64,000 bases of DNA, from contig MU008165.1 of assembly GCA_010909165.1 (NCBI GenBank), positions 310,001 to 374,000 of the forward strand. Reading direction: 5' to 3'. Positions 33,691-45,960 of this stretch are shown piece after piece. Position 1 is the stretch's first letter. The number at the start of each line of letters is the position of its first letter. Below the pieces are notes generated by a model. The model searched no databases. It was not told the origin of the DNA and was given only the letters and a program-made list of their open reading frames with translations. A program made the translations under genes and the position numbers. Origin of the DNA: Anthoceros angustus (lineage: Eukaryota; Streptophyta; Anthocerotopsida; Anthocerotales; Anthocerotaceae).

Positions 33691-34218
33691 TGTGGCGCTG
33701 AAGGAAACACACCCTTCCCCATCTGCATATTCTAGGAAACGAGCTGCTCGTCCACCATGGTGGCTTCAATGTGTTGTTCAAGCAGAGGACCTCGACAGCG
33801 GGCCTTCTGTGTATACTAATTTCCTTACGCTGCTGCACTGGGAGGCCTGCTTGTTTGCCACCGACTGACTCCCTAAGATGGAGGTGAGAGGGAGCTGCTG
33901 GTTGAATCCCTGTAAACCCACCAATTTTGTTCAATCCAAAGGGATCCGGTTGCCATACTGTGGCCAGCTTACACGCACGCTCTTGGACGATGAGACGCAT
34001 GGCACTGTCTTGTGAAAGGGCTGCAGAAAAAGCGCTGGCTCAACAAGGGAGTTTTAGCATCACTTGTCTGTTTGCTGCCTAAAGGTTGCGCATTGGTTGT
34101 TTCATTGGTAGTGAGATTCCAACGATGTGGTCCAACCGAGACACTTGCTTGTCACATGGCAAACTACAATAGACTGCTGGAGAATCTTGAAGCACCTCGT
34201 GCTCCGGCAAAAAGACGC

Positions 34219-37200
34219 TCATCTAGCCTGGGGCGCAATACTCGCAAGGAAAATTTGGGAAGGCTGGGCTGTGCTGTAGGAGGTGGAGTCGGACATAACC
34301 TCGGACGTGGGATTTGGGGGGACGTTGTCGCTGAACGCCTTACCGTTAGACTGGACCGATTCTCCTCGTCCTTCTCCGGACTCCAGTTCCAGAGTTTGAG
34401 TGAGCTCGCTCACCACAATAGTCATGCCAGGTCGGGCAGAAGGAACAGGTCGCACGCACCTCATGGCTATGTCGGCAAACCTCCACAATGACTCTAGCTT
34501 GTAATTTCCTCGCAGAGCCGGATCTACCACTGGTAGCAAATTTCCAGTGCTCAAAGCGACTCTCACCTGCCAAATCAACTTGGCACACACAACCATGACG
34601 TCCTGCTGTAGATCATCGACATGCAGGCAAGAGAAGGTAGGACTCTCACCCTTTCGACGATGGGACCTTCTTGTGAAATGGGCGGCTGTCCACACAAGAT
34701 CTCCAACAACACCACTCCAAAACTGTACACATCGCTCTTGTCGGTGAGCATGCCAGTTGTGTAGTACCTGTGAACACGCCCACCATTACCAGCCGCAGAG
34801 GGTTTCCATGCCAGGACTTGTGCAACATCCATGCTTGTAGAGTGGGTGAGAAAACAACTCACTCAGGATCCAGGTATCCTAGCGTGCCCTTCACCATGGT
34901 CTGAACGGGAATTTTTCCATCCACTGTGAGCTTGGACAACCTGAAGTCCGCCACTTTGGCTTCTAGTTTGCTATTCAGGAGGATGTTGCTGCTCTTGACA
35001 TCCCTGTGGAAGATTGCTGGGTTGCAACCATGGTGCAAATATTCCAGACCTGCCCACCGACAGCAAGTCAGTACCTCTTTATCTTCCACTAGGATGTAAG
35101 GCAAGTCCAGCGGGACGATTTGGACAGTCAACTGGAGTTACCTCTAGCAGCGTCCAGAGCTATCTGCAGTCTCTGTGTCCAGTTCAGTGGAGAGTCCTGA
35201 GCGTCTTTGCTACCTGCAAGCCGTTGAGTGCACAGCACGAGTACACTGAGCTCACAGCATTTGAGCGACTGAGTTGGGAGATCGTCAGTGTTGGAAATTG
35301 GAATCCGAAGGAAAGGAGAAAAGATAGTTTTGATGTAACAAACAATGGGTGAGGGCCAAAAGTGGGAACTACCATACAAGCGGGCTCGAAGATCTCCTCC
35401 AGACATAAACTCATACAGAAGAATGAGTTCCTTTCCTTCCTGACAGTACCCAACAAGTGACACCAGTTTTTTGTAGTGCACCGTTGACAGAAGATCGATC
35501 TAGGGAACAACCACCAGCAAACCGTCAGGCCTACAACAACGCCCTCCCGGGAAGGCATCTTCAAAGCAGTTCAAGCTTTAGTCTGAGAGTCCAAGATGCG
35601 TGCAACATATGGCATGAAAGGGACACCAGTGTGGAATGCCTACCTCATTGGAGAACTCGGACAACCCTTGCCGGGACTTTTCGGACATGACTTTTACGGC
35701 AACTTCACGGCCCTCGAGCAGCCCATAATACACTGGCCCAAAGCCGCCCTCCCCAATTTTCCTTGCAAAATTGTTTGTAGCTTCCCTAACTGTGCTCAGA
35801 GCATATGGCTGACCTTTTCTAGCAGGATGATGGATCGACCTGGTCGGTTTCTTCCGGCAGCAGAACCAAAGGACGAGGGAAACTATGAAAAGGAGGACCA
35901 AGACACCTCCCACAACGCCACCAATAACCGGCCCAATGGAACTTTTGCGATTGGGCTTACTGCCGCTCCCTCCAGATGTCCCTGGGGGTGGGCTCCTTGT
36001 TCCAGTGGGTGGTGCAGTAGGTGGTGGCGGGCTCGTTGTTCCAGAGGGTGGTGGGCAAACTGCATTCCCGTAAGGAACACACTGAAGCTGAAGATTACCA
36101 GAATACCTACAACAGAACAGCCAACCTGAACATGAACTGGGCTTTCATGTTTTCACAAGTGCAATTGAGAAGAGTAGCAAGCTGCTTAGAGGTTGAAACT
36201 GTGACACTCGTTAGCCTTCACCTGAAGTCAGTGAACTTGGTGATGTAGGTGGCAGGGAAGGTGCCATCCAAGTTGTTGTTACTGACATCCCTGGACCACG
36301 GCGGAAGCTCGTTTCAAGATCAACATGCCAAACTCATGATAGCACAAGAAATAAGCGCACGAAGTCCAGGGCTCACTCACAAAGTTTTCAAAGAAAAAAG
36401 TTGTGCGACCCAAGTGGGCAAAGGGCCAGAGAATTGGTTGTCAGATAGGTTCCTGTCAGTTGCAACCAGACACCCAACATTAGTTGGGGCAGTACTCAAA
36501 CGCAAGCAGCACGCCCTCATCATGATCGCTTGCACAACTATATCTCAAGCTCCGGGACCCAGTTCCCTTCGCCTGCTGTCATGCAAACTGAGTTGCCAGG
36601 GTCACAGGGGCATGGACTACAGGTTTTGAAGAGCTGCCAGGCCTGAAATGGCTATCGGAATCGGGCCGCTGAGTCCCTTGCCCGAGAGATCCCTGCAAAC
36701 ATTAGCAACACGTACACAGTCAATTGCTGTCTTGTACAAGTACACTGACATGCCTGCAGGCCAACATGTGCTGGGTAGAACTTCACAAGGCTGTCACTGC
36801 ATTGTCGGTACAGAGGACTTCATCCCAAGGCACAGGATTGCACGGATCCCCGTCCACCGACTGTAGTTCAAAGCTAGCTTTAACCCAGCCAGCGCAGCGA
36901 CTGCAATGAAGCACCCACATCATTAGCAGAAAAGCCATGGAAACGACCAAACAGGGGACCTTCTCCAGGAACTCACCATCGTCCGCATTTGCAGGTGATC
37001 CCAGTGGGATGATCTGATACACCTCGACTGCGTTCATAATCGGGGGCAGGTCCGTGTGGGCATCAGGAACCAAAGTGAACACCAGAGAGGGGTCAGTCTC
37101 AGGAACAGTGTAACGTTTTGCTCCAAACTCGTACACATTGAGCGGAGGAACAAGAGCTGTGAGATTGAGAACGTAGCCCGGTGGAGGCAAGTAGTTGAAA

Positions 37201-38580
37201 TTCGGCACGAAGTCCATTACACGGCTGCAAAACCCCAAACTGGGCATGAGCAGCCAGAAATACTAATGGCCATGAGGTGAAGAAGAAAACAAAGCAGGGA
37301 ATGGTCCGAGCTGAAGTCACCTGAGTCCCGAAGTCCCAGTATTGTTGATCTCGGCAAAGAAAACAAAGGCATAAACTTGAGGAGAGGGGTTGTTGTAGAC
37401 CTCCAGAGTGACGGAGTAGTTGAGAAGATTGGGATCCGTGATGGCTGACTGCATGACAATGCGGGGAGGGTCGTCTGCCTCAGAGCTCCCATTGTAGACA
37501 ATCTGGGTAGGAGAGTTAGGATACCCAGGTGTAAAAATGCTCGTGTAGGTGTCTCCAGCACTCCTGGCCAAGGGCGGCCATATCCGATCAAAGCCATCAA
37601 AGGGATACCTACATGACGCAACACAAAGACTCCATGTCATGCCAGGGCCGACATTGCTGGGACCTTCATAGGCAGAGAGACAGATAGATATCCAACCTGT
37701 ACGTGGTCACCTCCTCCCCACAGTTGCGCCGGACGAGGAGGGGCATGATGTTGCTTTCGTCGCCCAATGTGGCGATATAGTCCTCGCGAGTGACGGGCCT
37801 GAGCTCCAGGGTGTTGATAAACGGGTCGCTGCTGTCGGTGCGGATCAAGCAGACGCTGATGCTGGGCTTGGTAGTGATGAGCAGGACCTCGTACGTGGAG
37901 AACGTATTGGGAGTAGTGTCAATGGTGACGTGTGTCCAGAACGTCTCCTCCACAGCAAGCTGCCGCCATAGCACCAAGCATATCACACACACCGGCCTGT
38001 CCAGAAACCAGAAATGCAGGGGAACCCAAAGCCGAATTCGGGGAAACGGAGGCAGCGGTGCCAGTACCTCGAAGTTGATCCCGGATGCGGGCACCGACGT
38101 AGTGTAGCCCCCGAAGTAGAACCAGGCTCGCACCAGGTACTGCATGTCGAGTAAGGCGGGAATGTCGTAGCAGTTTTTGGTGGGCGATGATGCCGCAGGG
38201 AAGTACCGGAGCGTGGTGAGGTCCGACACAACGGCATCTCCGGTGGACGCGGCCACGCCGGTGGAGATGAGGTTTGCGTCGCTCTGGAACGCGAGAGTCG
38301 TGTCGGGATTCAGGTACGAGAATCCCGCGGGCGCGCCGCAGTCGATGTTGATGAATCCTGCACACGCGCATTCCGGCATCCAGGTGCTGCATATCTAATT
38401 CGGAGGCAAATTTCCAGGCAGCGGCAGCTGCTGCAGCTGCAGCGCGCACTCACCTGTGCTGATCTGTGCATGCGCAATGCGGTGTAGGCTCTGCAGGATT
38501 ACCATCCCCACAACCCCTAGCTGGCACATCCTCCCAATTCCAGCGCGGGATTCCATCGCCTGGGACTGGGAGAAGGCCAT
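34219..38580 (-). pseudogene. Malectin-like/LRR receptor kinase, copy 2 (likely damaged)
   Basis: Exons 1-4 at 38580-38454, 38357-38068, 37959-37697 and 37608-37321 give a signal peptide ([14 protein letters not shown], alternative upstream ATG at 38616) and a malectin-like domain. The rest follows the 15-exon model down to the stop at 34219. Two defects: a C run in exon 6 has four instead of the five C seen in the other copies (36848-36851), which shifts the frame in the LRR cap (before [13 protein letters not shown]). The kinase motif DFG reads DFR (34940-34948). The P-loop GEGGFG and HRD are intact. If the C run is a sequencing error, this would still be a kinase with an abnormal DFG. Confidence 0.75.
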
Positions 38581-38639
38581 CGTCACGCCGCACAAGAACA
38601 CCATCTCCAGCCTCATCCTGTCGTCAACCCTTGTCTTGA

Positions 38640-39595
38640 CTTTGTCCTAAAGCCCTCCGGGCCATGAGGAAAAGGCGGCCCTCCCCGGGCCCCCCGGCCC
38701 GAATCAGCCTGCTTCCTCATGTCGGAATCACAGCTGGCACGTATGTTATGTTTCCTGGACTGCAACTATAAATCGTTAATCTAATGAGAGATCTTCGTAC
38801 GATTCATCACGACCAGGACTAGTTCAAATCACATTACGATATGTAAAAGCGCCGCCTCGTCAAGGGGCCCGGCGCGCTCGGCAAGTCAACTTAACGGACC
38901 GCATACGTAAAAACTAAGAGAATATTACTCAATGATGGTATTTATCAATTTATATAGTTAAAAGTACATAGAGAAAGGAGGAAAAAATAGAGAAGGGATC
39001 AAAAATATATGATGGGATAGATAATATAGTATAAGGGGTAAAATAAGATAGCAAATAACTATTTAGTAAACTCCATTACAAGTAATGGAAGAAATTATTG
39101 GAGGGAATCTACTTCAAATTCTTTTCATCTCAGTAATTCAATTATTATGCAGTTAATTATTTTATATGCGTTATATTTTTCATGCCTGTGCATAATATAT
39201 ATGAGAATTTTGAGGAAGTTGTTCCTTATTACTTGTATATCTCGGATCGGAATGCAAATTAGTTAATGATATTTTGTTTTTATTTTCAGATCATGAAGTT
39301 CACTGAATGATTAGCAACAAATCTTGGCTTGTGCCTCGATCTGAAGACAACACAAGAAAACAAAAAACTCACATTTGTACGTGATGTTCAAAGTAATTGG
39401 ACAGTTGTTAAAAACTCTAGATATCATTTTGGAGATAGGAGTATCCAATTGGGGCTCGTCACTCCTATCATACTTGGATGAAACTCATTTACCTCGGGAC
39501 TTAATTTATTATCCCCTGGACTCCGTGACAAGGGGTCATTCGCCCCTGGGATAATTTGCTTGCAGAAGATATTATCTACTTGCTTATCGTGCTCC
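38640..39595. promoter_or_regulatory. Conserved 5' region of copy 2
   Basis: About 0.95 kb is shared at high identity with 50770-51712 upstream of copy 3. It includes a GC-rich block (GGGCCCGGCGCGCTCGG) and a W-box-like TTGACT on the gene strand (38884-38889), then AT-rich sequence. The high identity could simply reflect recent duplication, so a promoter role is inferred. Confidence 0.4.
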
Positions 39596-41292
39596 GGCTT
39601 TGGGACTGTAGATTCTAGGGGTCCCCTTCGGTTCCCTTGACTTCATCGGGAGCTTCTTGGACCAGGCTCTCGCAAAGGACCTCCCTTTGCTGGAGGATAC
39701 ATAGGTGGCCTTTGGAATTCTTTCCTCCTGTTTTGCTAGGCGCCCTGGTTACCTCATCCGTACGCTGCCTCCGTCCCCGACCCTTTTGTCCCGGCTGCGG
39801 CGGTTTGATAGGAAGATTATGGATATTCTTGGGGATATCCTGAGCTCAGGGGCTTTTGAGTGCCCTGTGGGCGATTTGTGGCAGCATCCCTACTGCAATT
39901 TGAGGCACAGTGCGCTCTGGAGGTCTCTTCCCGACGGCTTTCACAGGCGATTGGGCCCTCTGCCTTGCTTTGGCTTCTCGCTTTATCCTCCATAACAGGC
40001 CCTTTTTGGAGGATCTCGTATCTGGAGAGGAGGCGGAAACCTTCTCTCTCCAAACGTCCTTGAGGCAAGCTAGGGACATGTTATCGGTGGATGCTGGAAG
40101 GACTTCCCTCCTTTCTCGACATTTATTCGATGGTTTCGGGGTTGCATCTCTCGGCGGCTCGGCAAGCTTTCGATCGCCTCCGGGACCCCTCCATCCCAGT
40201 CCACAAGGCGCGGCTCGCTCTTGTTCGGGAAGGGCGCAGTGCTTGGCTATTGGCCGCCCATGCATACGGGTTTTCACATCGCACCAACCACCTTCACTCT
40301 GCGATGCGATTCCGTCTTGGCCTCTGACTGTGGCTTCTTCGCTCCTTACTTGCAGTGCGGCTCACTCGATGATTGGGTACACCTTGCTCATCCCCACGGG
40401 CCATTGCATTGCCACTCACGGCGCCATCCGCGATGTCATGTTCGCCATCACTCGCGGCGGCTACATGGCTGGAGGCGGGTGTATACTCTCCGCAGTCGTT
40501 CAATCGGGCATGCATCGGGGTTTTCACATCGCACCAACCACCTTCACTCTGCGATGCGATTCCGTCTTGGCCTCGCCTGACTGTGGCTTCTTCGCTCCTT
40601 ACTTGCAGTGCGGCTCGCCTCGATGATTCGGGGTACACCTTGCTCATCCCCACGGGCCATTGCATTGCCACTCACGGCGCCATCCGCGATGTCATGTTCG
40701 CCATCATGGCTACATGGCCTCGGAGGGAGCGGGTGTATACTCTCCGCAGTCGTTCAATCGGTGACACATGCATCGCGGCGACCGTTTTGATGGCGGATGT
40801 GGTGGTTACCAATCCTACACAAGACACCATCTCCACTAAGGTCATCACTAAAATCGTTGAAATTTCAGCTGCGCTCTCAAGATCCGCAAATATAGCGGGA
40901 TGCAAGCGGGCCACCTCTTTATTCGCTTGCACTAGAAAGCGTATGGGGCAATGGTGAGGACTTTGACAAATTTGTCAAGTCTTGCTTGCTACCACAGACC
41001 TGTCTTGTCCCTCGTACAGCATATATACTTCCAACAACGGGTTTCAATTGCCCTTCAACGGGCGCTCTCAACGGCGATCCTCCACAAGGCGGCGATAGTA
41101 AGTGACGCATCTTCCTCTACCTCCGTGGTTTGCAGGCCGTTTATTCTCCCTGCATATGACATTGTGGGTGCAGTAGGTGACTTTAGGTAGGGAGCTTAGT
41201 TGCTCCTCTCCACCTCGACCCCCTGGTCCCCTTTGGTTGTCCCCTCCTGGATGGGCTTTTCCCATCGGTTTTTCACCTCAATAAAAACCTCC
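39596..41292 (+). mobile_element. 5'-truncated LINE, second copy of the family
   Basis: Plus-strand broken frames give VAFGILSSCFARRPGYLIRT, RLRRFDRKIMDILGDILSS, WLLAAHAYGFSHRTNHLHSA, MRFRLGL and QRVSIALQRALSTAILHKAA, then a 3' UTR ending CAATAAAAACCTCC and an A-rich run. This parallels the LINE at 8541-10974. CTCC stands on both sides (39592-39595 and 41289-41292). The orthologous position in the next unit lacks the insertion (51713-51724). Several stops and shifts make it inactive. Confidence 0.75.
40260..40760 (+). repeat. 250-bp tandem duplication inside the LINE
   Basis: TTTTCACATCGCACCAACCA at 40271 recurs at 40521, and CTCCGCAGTCGTTCAATCGG recurs 250 bp apart. The duplicated part covers the zinc-finger-like tail (LQCGS, DD). 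Confidence 0.8.
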
Positions 41293-41299
41293 AAAAAAA

Positions 41300-41490
41300 C
41301 AAACATGAATAGAATGTGAAACTCAAACTTAATGTCCATAACAGAATGTAAGACTTGGACTTTTATGTCCATAACAGAATGTAAAACTTGGACTTAATGT
41401 CCATAACAGAATGTAAAACTTGGACTTAATGTCCATAACAGAATGTAAAACTTGGACTTAATGTCCATAATAGAATGTGAACCTTAGACT
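41300..41490. repeat. 32-bp minisatellite, about five copies
   Basis: The unit is AATGTCCATAACAGAATGTA followed by AAACTTGGACTT. Counterparts lie at 42910-43090 and in shorter form at 51725-51815. Confidence 0.8.
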
Positions 41491-41539
41491 TTAAGTAAAA
41501 TTAAACAAACTTGACCAAAACAAATGGACATGCTTACCA

Positions 41540-41850
41540 AAACAGGAGTCACATCATTGCTTTGAATAGGCAGTGAGTTCTTTTCCATCTCCAATTGTTT
41601 TAGCCTATACTGAGAAATCTAAACATCATGATACATTCTCTCTTCCGTGCGCGAATTTCCAAAGCCTTCTATCTTTGATTCTCCAAAAGAATCTGGACAG
41701 CTCTTTGTCGCTGCTTGACAATCCTATACTCTTTCTCCCGTTGAAGACAAATAACCCCTAAATTTTTCTCAAATTTAGCTATAAAATCCTTGTCCAACTC
41801 CTTCAAAACCTTCTCCACTCCAGAGGTGCAAGAATCCTCCCCAACATCTG
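41540..41850 (-). pseudogene. Coiled-coil gene remnant in the spacer, copy 1
   Basis: Broken minus-strand text reads VEKVLKELDKDF, FEKNLGVICLQREKEYRIVK, QRQRAVQILLENQR, a stop, then KALEIQRLT and QYRLKQLEMEKNSLPIQSND. The same text recurs at 43140-43450 and 51860-52170. The family is not recognised. It might be a DNA-binding protein or a transposon-derived frame. Confidence 0.4.
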
Positions 41851-43139
41851 CATTGGGAGGAGCTTCCTAAAGAGCGAAGCTATACATGTACCCTAACCCT
41901 AGGTCGTTGCGACCGCCAGGCCGTAACTCATCGTTCCGCCAGACTTCTTCCACCGGCCGCACCCCGCCAAGCAGCAGATCCATTACCGGACTACGCCATC
42001 GGCGGACCAACCGTCATGTCGCCTACGGACTATCCCGCCAACTGCGGATCCCTAACCGGCTACGCCGGACTACGCGCACGAATTATGCCGCCCGACCGGA
42101 CCAACCCGCCAACGATACTAACGGACCTACTGCAAGCTTCCTTCGAAACCCTTCCACCAAGGAAAAGAGAAACCATGAATGTAAAACATGAAAATGATCA
42201 TGAATGACACCCACAGCCCACCAATGAAAAATTAAAAGAAAATTGAGTGTGAATATTGAATGAAAAGACAAAAACACACTTAGCCATATCAAACTAAGAG
42301 AAAAGAGGAAGCCAACCAGATTTAGCAACAGTCAAACCGCAAATCACAATTAAAAATTAGAGGCCTTTATAGAATCAACAACACCGTGGAAAACTAATCG
42401 CTATGAACCAAGGGATAACCTACACAAGACACCATCTCCACTAAGGTCATCAACCGCCTGTGTTGTCTTGCCGGAGCTGCTCAAGATCCGCAAATATAGC
42501 GGGATGCAAGCGGCCACCTCTTTATTCCGCTTGCACTAGAAAGCGTATGGGGCAATGGTCGAGGACTTTGACAAATTTGTCAAGTCTGTGCCAAAGCTTA
42601 CCATGCTTGCACGCGGGTGTCCCTCTCGTACTTCACAAAGATATATACTTCCAACAACGGGTTTCAATTGCCCTTCAACGGCGCCTCAACGGCGATCCTC
42701 CACAAGGCGGCGATAGTAAGTGACGATCTTCCTCTACCTCCGTGGTTTGCGTGCCGCTTATTCTCCCATATGACATTGTGGGTGCGAGGGTGACTTTAGG
42801 TAGGGAGCTTAGTTGCTCCTCTCCACCTCGACCCCGGTCCCCTTTGGTTGTCCCTCCGGATGGGCTTTTCCCATCGGTTTTCACCTCAATAAAACCTCAA
42901 AAACAAACATGAATAGAATGTGAAACTCAAACTTAATGTCCATAACTGAATGTAAGACTTGGACTTTTATGTCCATAACAGAATGTAAAACTTGGACTTA
43001 ATGTCCATAATGAATGTAAAACTTGGACTTAATGTCCATAAGAATGTAAAACTTGGACTTAATGTCCATAATAGAATGTGAACCTTAGACTTTAAGTAAA
43101 ATTAAACAAACTTGACCAAAACAAATGGACATGCTTACC

Positions 43140-43450
43140 AAAACAGGAGTCACATCATTGCTTTGAATAGGCAGTGAGTTCTTTTCCATCTCCAATTGTT
43201 TTAGCCTATACTGAGAAATCTAAACATCATGATACATTCTCTCTTCTGCCGTGAGACGCTGAATTTCCAAAGCCTTCTATCTTTGATTCTCCAAAAGAAT
43301 CTGGACAGCTCTTTGTCGCTGCTTGACAATCCTATACTCTTTCTCCCGTTGAAGACAAATAACCCCTAAATTTTTCTCAAATTTAGCTATAAAATCCTTG
43401 TCCAACTCCTTCAAAACCTTCTCCACTCCAGAGGTGCAAGAATCCTCCCA
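43140..43450 (-). pseudogene. Coiled-coil gene remnant, copy 2
   Basis: Second tandem copy of 41540-41850 with the same stop between ENQR and KALEIQ. Confidence 0.4.
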
Positions 43451-44062
43451 ACATCCATTGGGAGGAGCTTCCTAAAGAGCTATACATGTACCCTAACCCT
43501 AGGTCGTTGCGACCGCCAGGCCGTAACTCATCGTTCCGCCAGACTTCTTCCACCGGCCGCACCCCGCCAAGCAGCAGATCCATTACCGGACTACGCTACT
43601 GGCCGGACCAACTTCGTCATGTCGCCCGGCCGGACTATCCCGCCAACCTGCGGATCCCTAACTGGGCTACGCCGCCCGGACTACGCCGCACGAATTATGC
43701 CGCCCGACCGGACCAACCCGCCAACGCATACTTCAACGGACCTACGCTGGCAAGCTTCCCTTCAGCGGAAACCCTTCCCACCAAGGAAAAGAGAAAACCA
43801 TGAATGTAAAACATGAAAAATGATCAGCGGAATGATAAATTCTGCCCCTACAGCCCACCAATGAAAAATTAAAAGAAAATTGAGTGTGGAATATTGAATG
43901 AAAAGACAAAAACACACTTAGCCATATCAAACTAAGAGAAAAAGAGGAAGCCAACCAGATTTAGCGAACAGGCTGGGAACTGCAAATCACAATTAAAAAA
44001 ATTAGAGGCCTTTATAGAATCAACAACACTGTGAAAACTAACTGCTATGAACCAAGGGATAA

Positions 44063-45130
44063 CCTACACATTGCACAGGCGAAATCAAATCATGAAAAGA
44101 AATTCCAAGTCCACAATGACAGACCAATAATACAAGAAAAACCATAACAGAGACATCAAAAAGCACCATGCAGAGCCAAGGTCAGGTTCTGAGAGTTTAT
44201 TAGCAATAGACCAAATGAGTTAAAACGTAAAAAAAGCTATCCTAAAAAAATATGGCTATAGAAAAAGATGCTAACCACAGAGAGCTAACACCTTGCATAA
44301 CAAACGAAACATAAAAGACATGACCGGACATGCACCACATTGGAAAAGCCAACTATAAACCAGAAAGCTTCATGAACTCAAGGGAAGAGCAAAACCTAAA
44401 AGAATTACCTCGCAGATACAACCTCCGGTCGTGCAATGGTTCGCTGCATGAGCAAAGAAACAAATCGGTCGTCAACGCCACAACTCACCATGAAAGGGCA
44501 CCAAAAGATAAACCCTAGGCCCTAAAATGCTATGTTGCTCTGCTCTTTCATTGCCTATACATACCAGTCTGCTTGCACATACCTCCTCCCGCGGCTGCAG
44601 ACATTTTTCCTGACTTGAGGGTACAGATCTTAGCTAGCTGGCCGCAATTTGTTTGGTACAAGTGACCCGCCGATTGCACGAGCATTGCATGTATAGACCA
44701 AAGACACCATCGGGGCACCCGACATAGATCCGCTCTACGCCCCTCTGGGGAGGCGTTCCCTAATACATATATGCTTGCCATCACAATCGCATATATGCTT
44801 CTCATCATAATCACATATATGCTTGTCATCACAATCACATATATGTTTGCGATCACGGTCACATATATAATTGCAATCACGATCACAAGTGAGTGAGGAT
44901 GGTCGAACACAAGGTTCACAATCTCCACGATTAAGTGAGGACGATCTTGTGTTCAAGAACTTTCTCTTTATACATACATATATGTGCAAAGATAGGTGTC
45001 CTATCTACAACATTATGCCTGCCATGAGTTGGAGAATGTTCTCCACAAATACTTGGATTGAAAACCTGCCATGAGTTGGAGAATGTTCTCTATAGAAACT
45101 CGATTGAAAACCTCCTAGTGCTATGTTATA
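44063..45130. other. Spacer related to 57240-58990
   Basis: It contains a telo-box-like AAACCCTA at 44510-44517 near a minus-strand ATG and short exon-like frame (MVSCGVDDRFVSLLMQR). The counterpart is at 58029-57947. It also holds a 24-bp array at 44765-44885. Confidence 0.4.
44765..44885. repeat. 24-bp minisatellite, about five copies
   Basis: The unit is ACATATATGCTTGTCATCAC plus AATC. The counterpart is at 58660-58770. The repetitive peptide it would encode (SIYVIVMT) is an artefact. Confidence 0.75.
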
Positions 45131-45777
45131 TTGTAACTTCCTTACTGTCGGGTTGTTAGAAGCATCTTGCATTCATTGTTATCGTTAAGTAAGTGGTGTC
45201 GCCTAGAAGAACTCACTTTGTATAGCATAGAGAGATAGAATGGTCCTAACATAGCATTGTTCAAAACCACCAAGCACTAAATTGGGCATTGGGAGTAGGA
45301 GAATTGGACCAAAAATCTTTGTCGCACAAGGTAAGCACTTGCATTCATACGACCACTTCCTCAACACACAACCAAACAAAACAAATTTAATATGTAAATA
45401 TAGGTGACAACCAAAAACACCAGGAGAGAGTGGCTCTCACGTGGCACAAACACACTCTCCCCACAAGAACATGCAAATTTTCACACATCGCTCTCGGAGT
45501 CATAGCTTTGGCCTCCTCACAACACTCTTGTAGTATATCTAAAGGACAAGCTATGATATGTAGCTTGTCCTCTATGAAAGGGTCTATATATAATAGTTCT
45601 CGGCATCGACATATTGCTAATACATTCTATTAGCATAAGCATATATCGGAAATATCCTAAGAATAGAATAGAATAAAATATATAATATATAAGTTATAAA
45701 ATAAAATGTATAACTTGTACTTATCCACTTAGTTATTGTTATTAACGTTTAATTAACACTAATCAGAAGGAAAACCT
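45131..45777. other. AT-rich spacer, part of the duplicated unit
   Basis: 45455-45770 matches 59070-59390 (GAACATGCAAATTTTCA, AAAGGACAAGCTATGATA). No gene was seen. Confidence 0.5.
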
Positions 45778-45960
45778 GTCTTGCGCCAGACATTACAGGG
45801 TTCCAACAGGCTCAACAAGCTATCCTTGCTGACATAACGTGTTCACTATTGCAGCTGTTGCGGCGCTGAAGGAAAGACCCTTCCCCATCTGCATAAGGAA
45901 AGACCCTTCCCCATCTGCATATTCAAGGAAACGAGCTGCTCGTCCACTCAAGGTGGCTTC
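45778..45960 (-). pseudogene. PPR 5' stub 3' of copy 3
   Basis: Only the start region of the PPR gene survives (CTTGCTGACATAACGTGTTC, TTGCAGCTGTTGCGGCGCTG on the plus strand). A short 22-bp-type duplication follows (AAGGAAAGACCCTTCCCCAT twice). The rest of the PPR gene is gone. Confidence 0.65.

Larger units (their letters stand above)
40814..44062. repeat. Tandem duplication of about 1.6 kb
   Basis: Copy 40814-42418 is followed at once by 42419-44062. Both begin CCTACACAAGACACCATCTC, in the LINE tail, and end in AACCAAGGGATAACC. The junction lies in the short shared text CCTACACA. The copies differ mainly by 1-4 bp indels. Confidence 0.85.

Noticed and set aside
44765-44885. Membrane-like peptide with SIYVIVMT repeats
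   Set aside because: Direct product of a 24-bp minisatellite; no start context or conserved surroundings.
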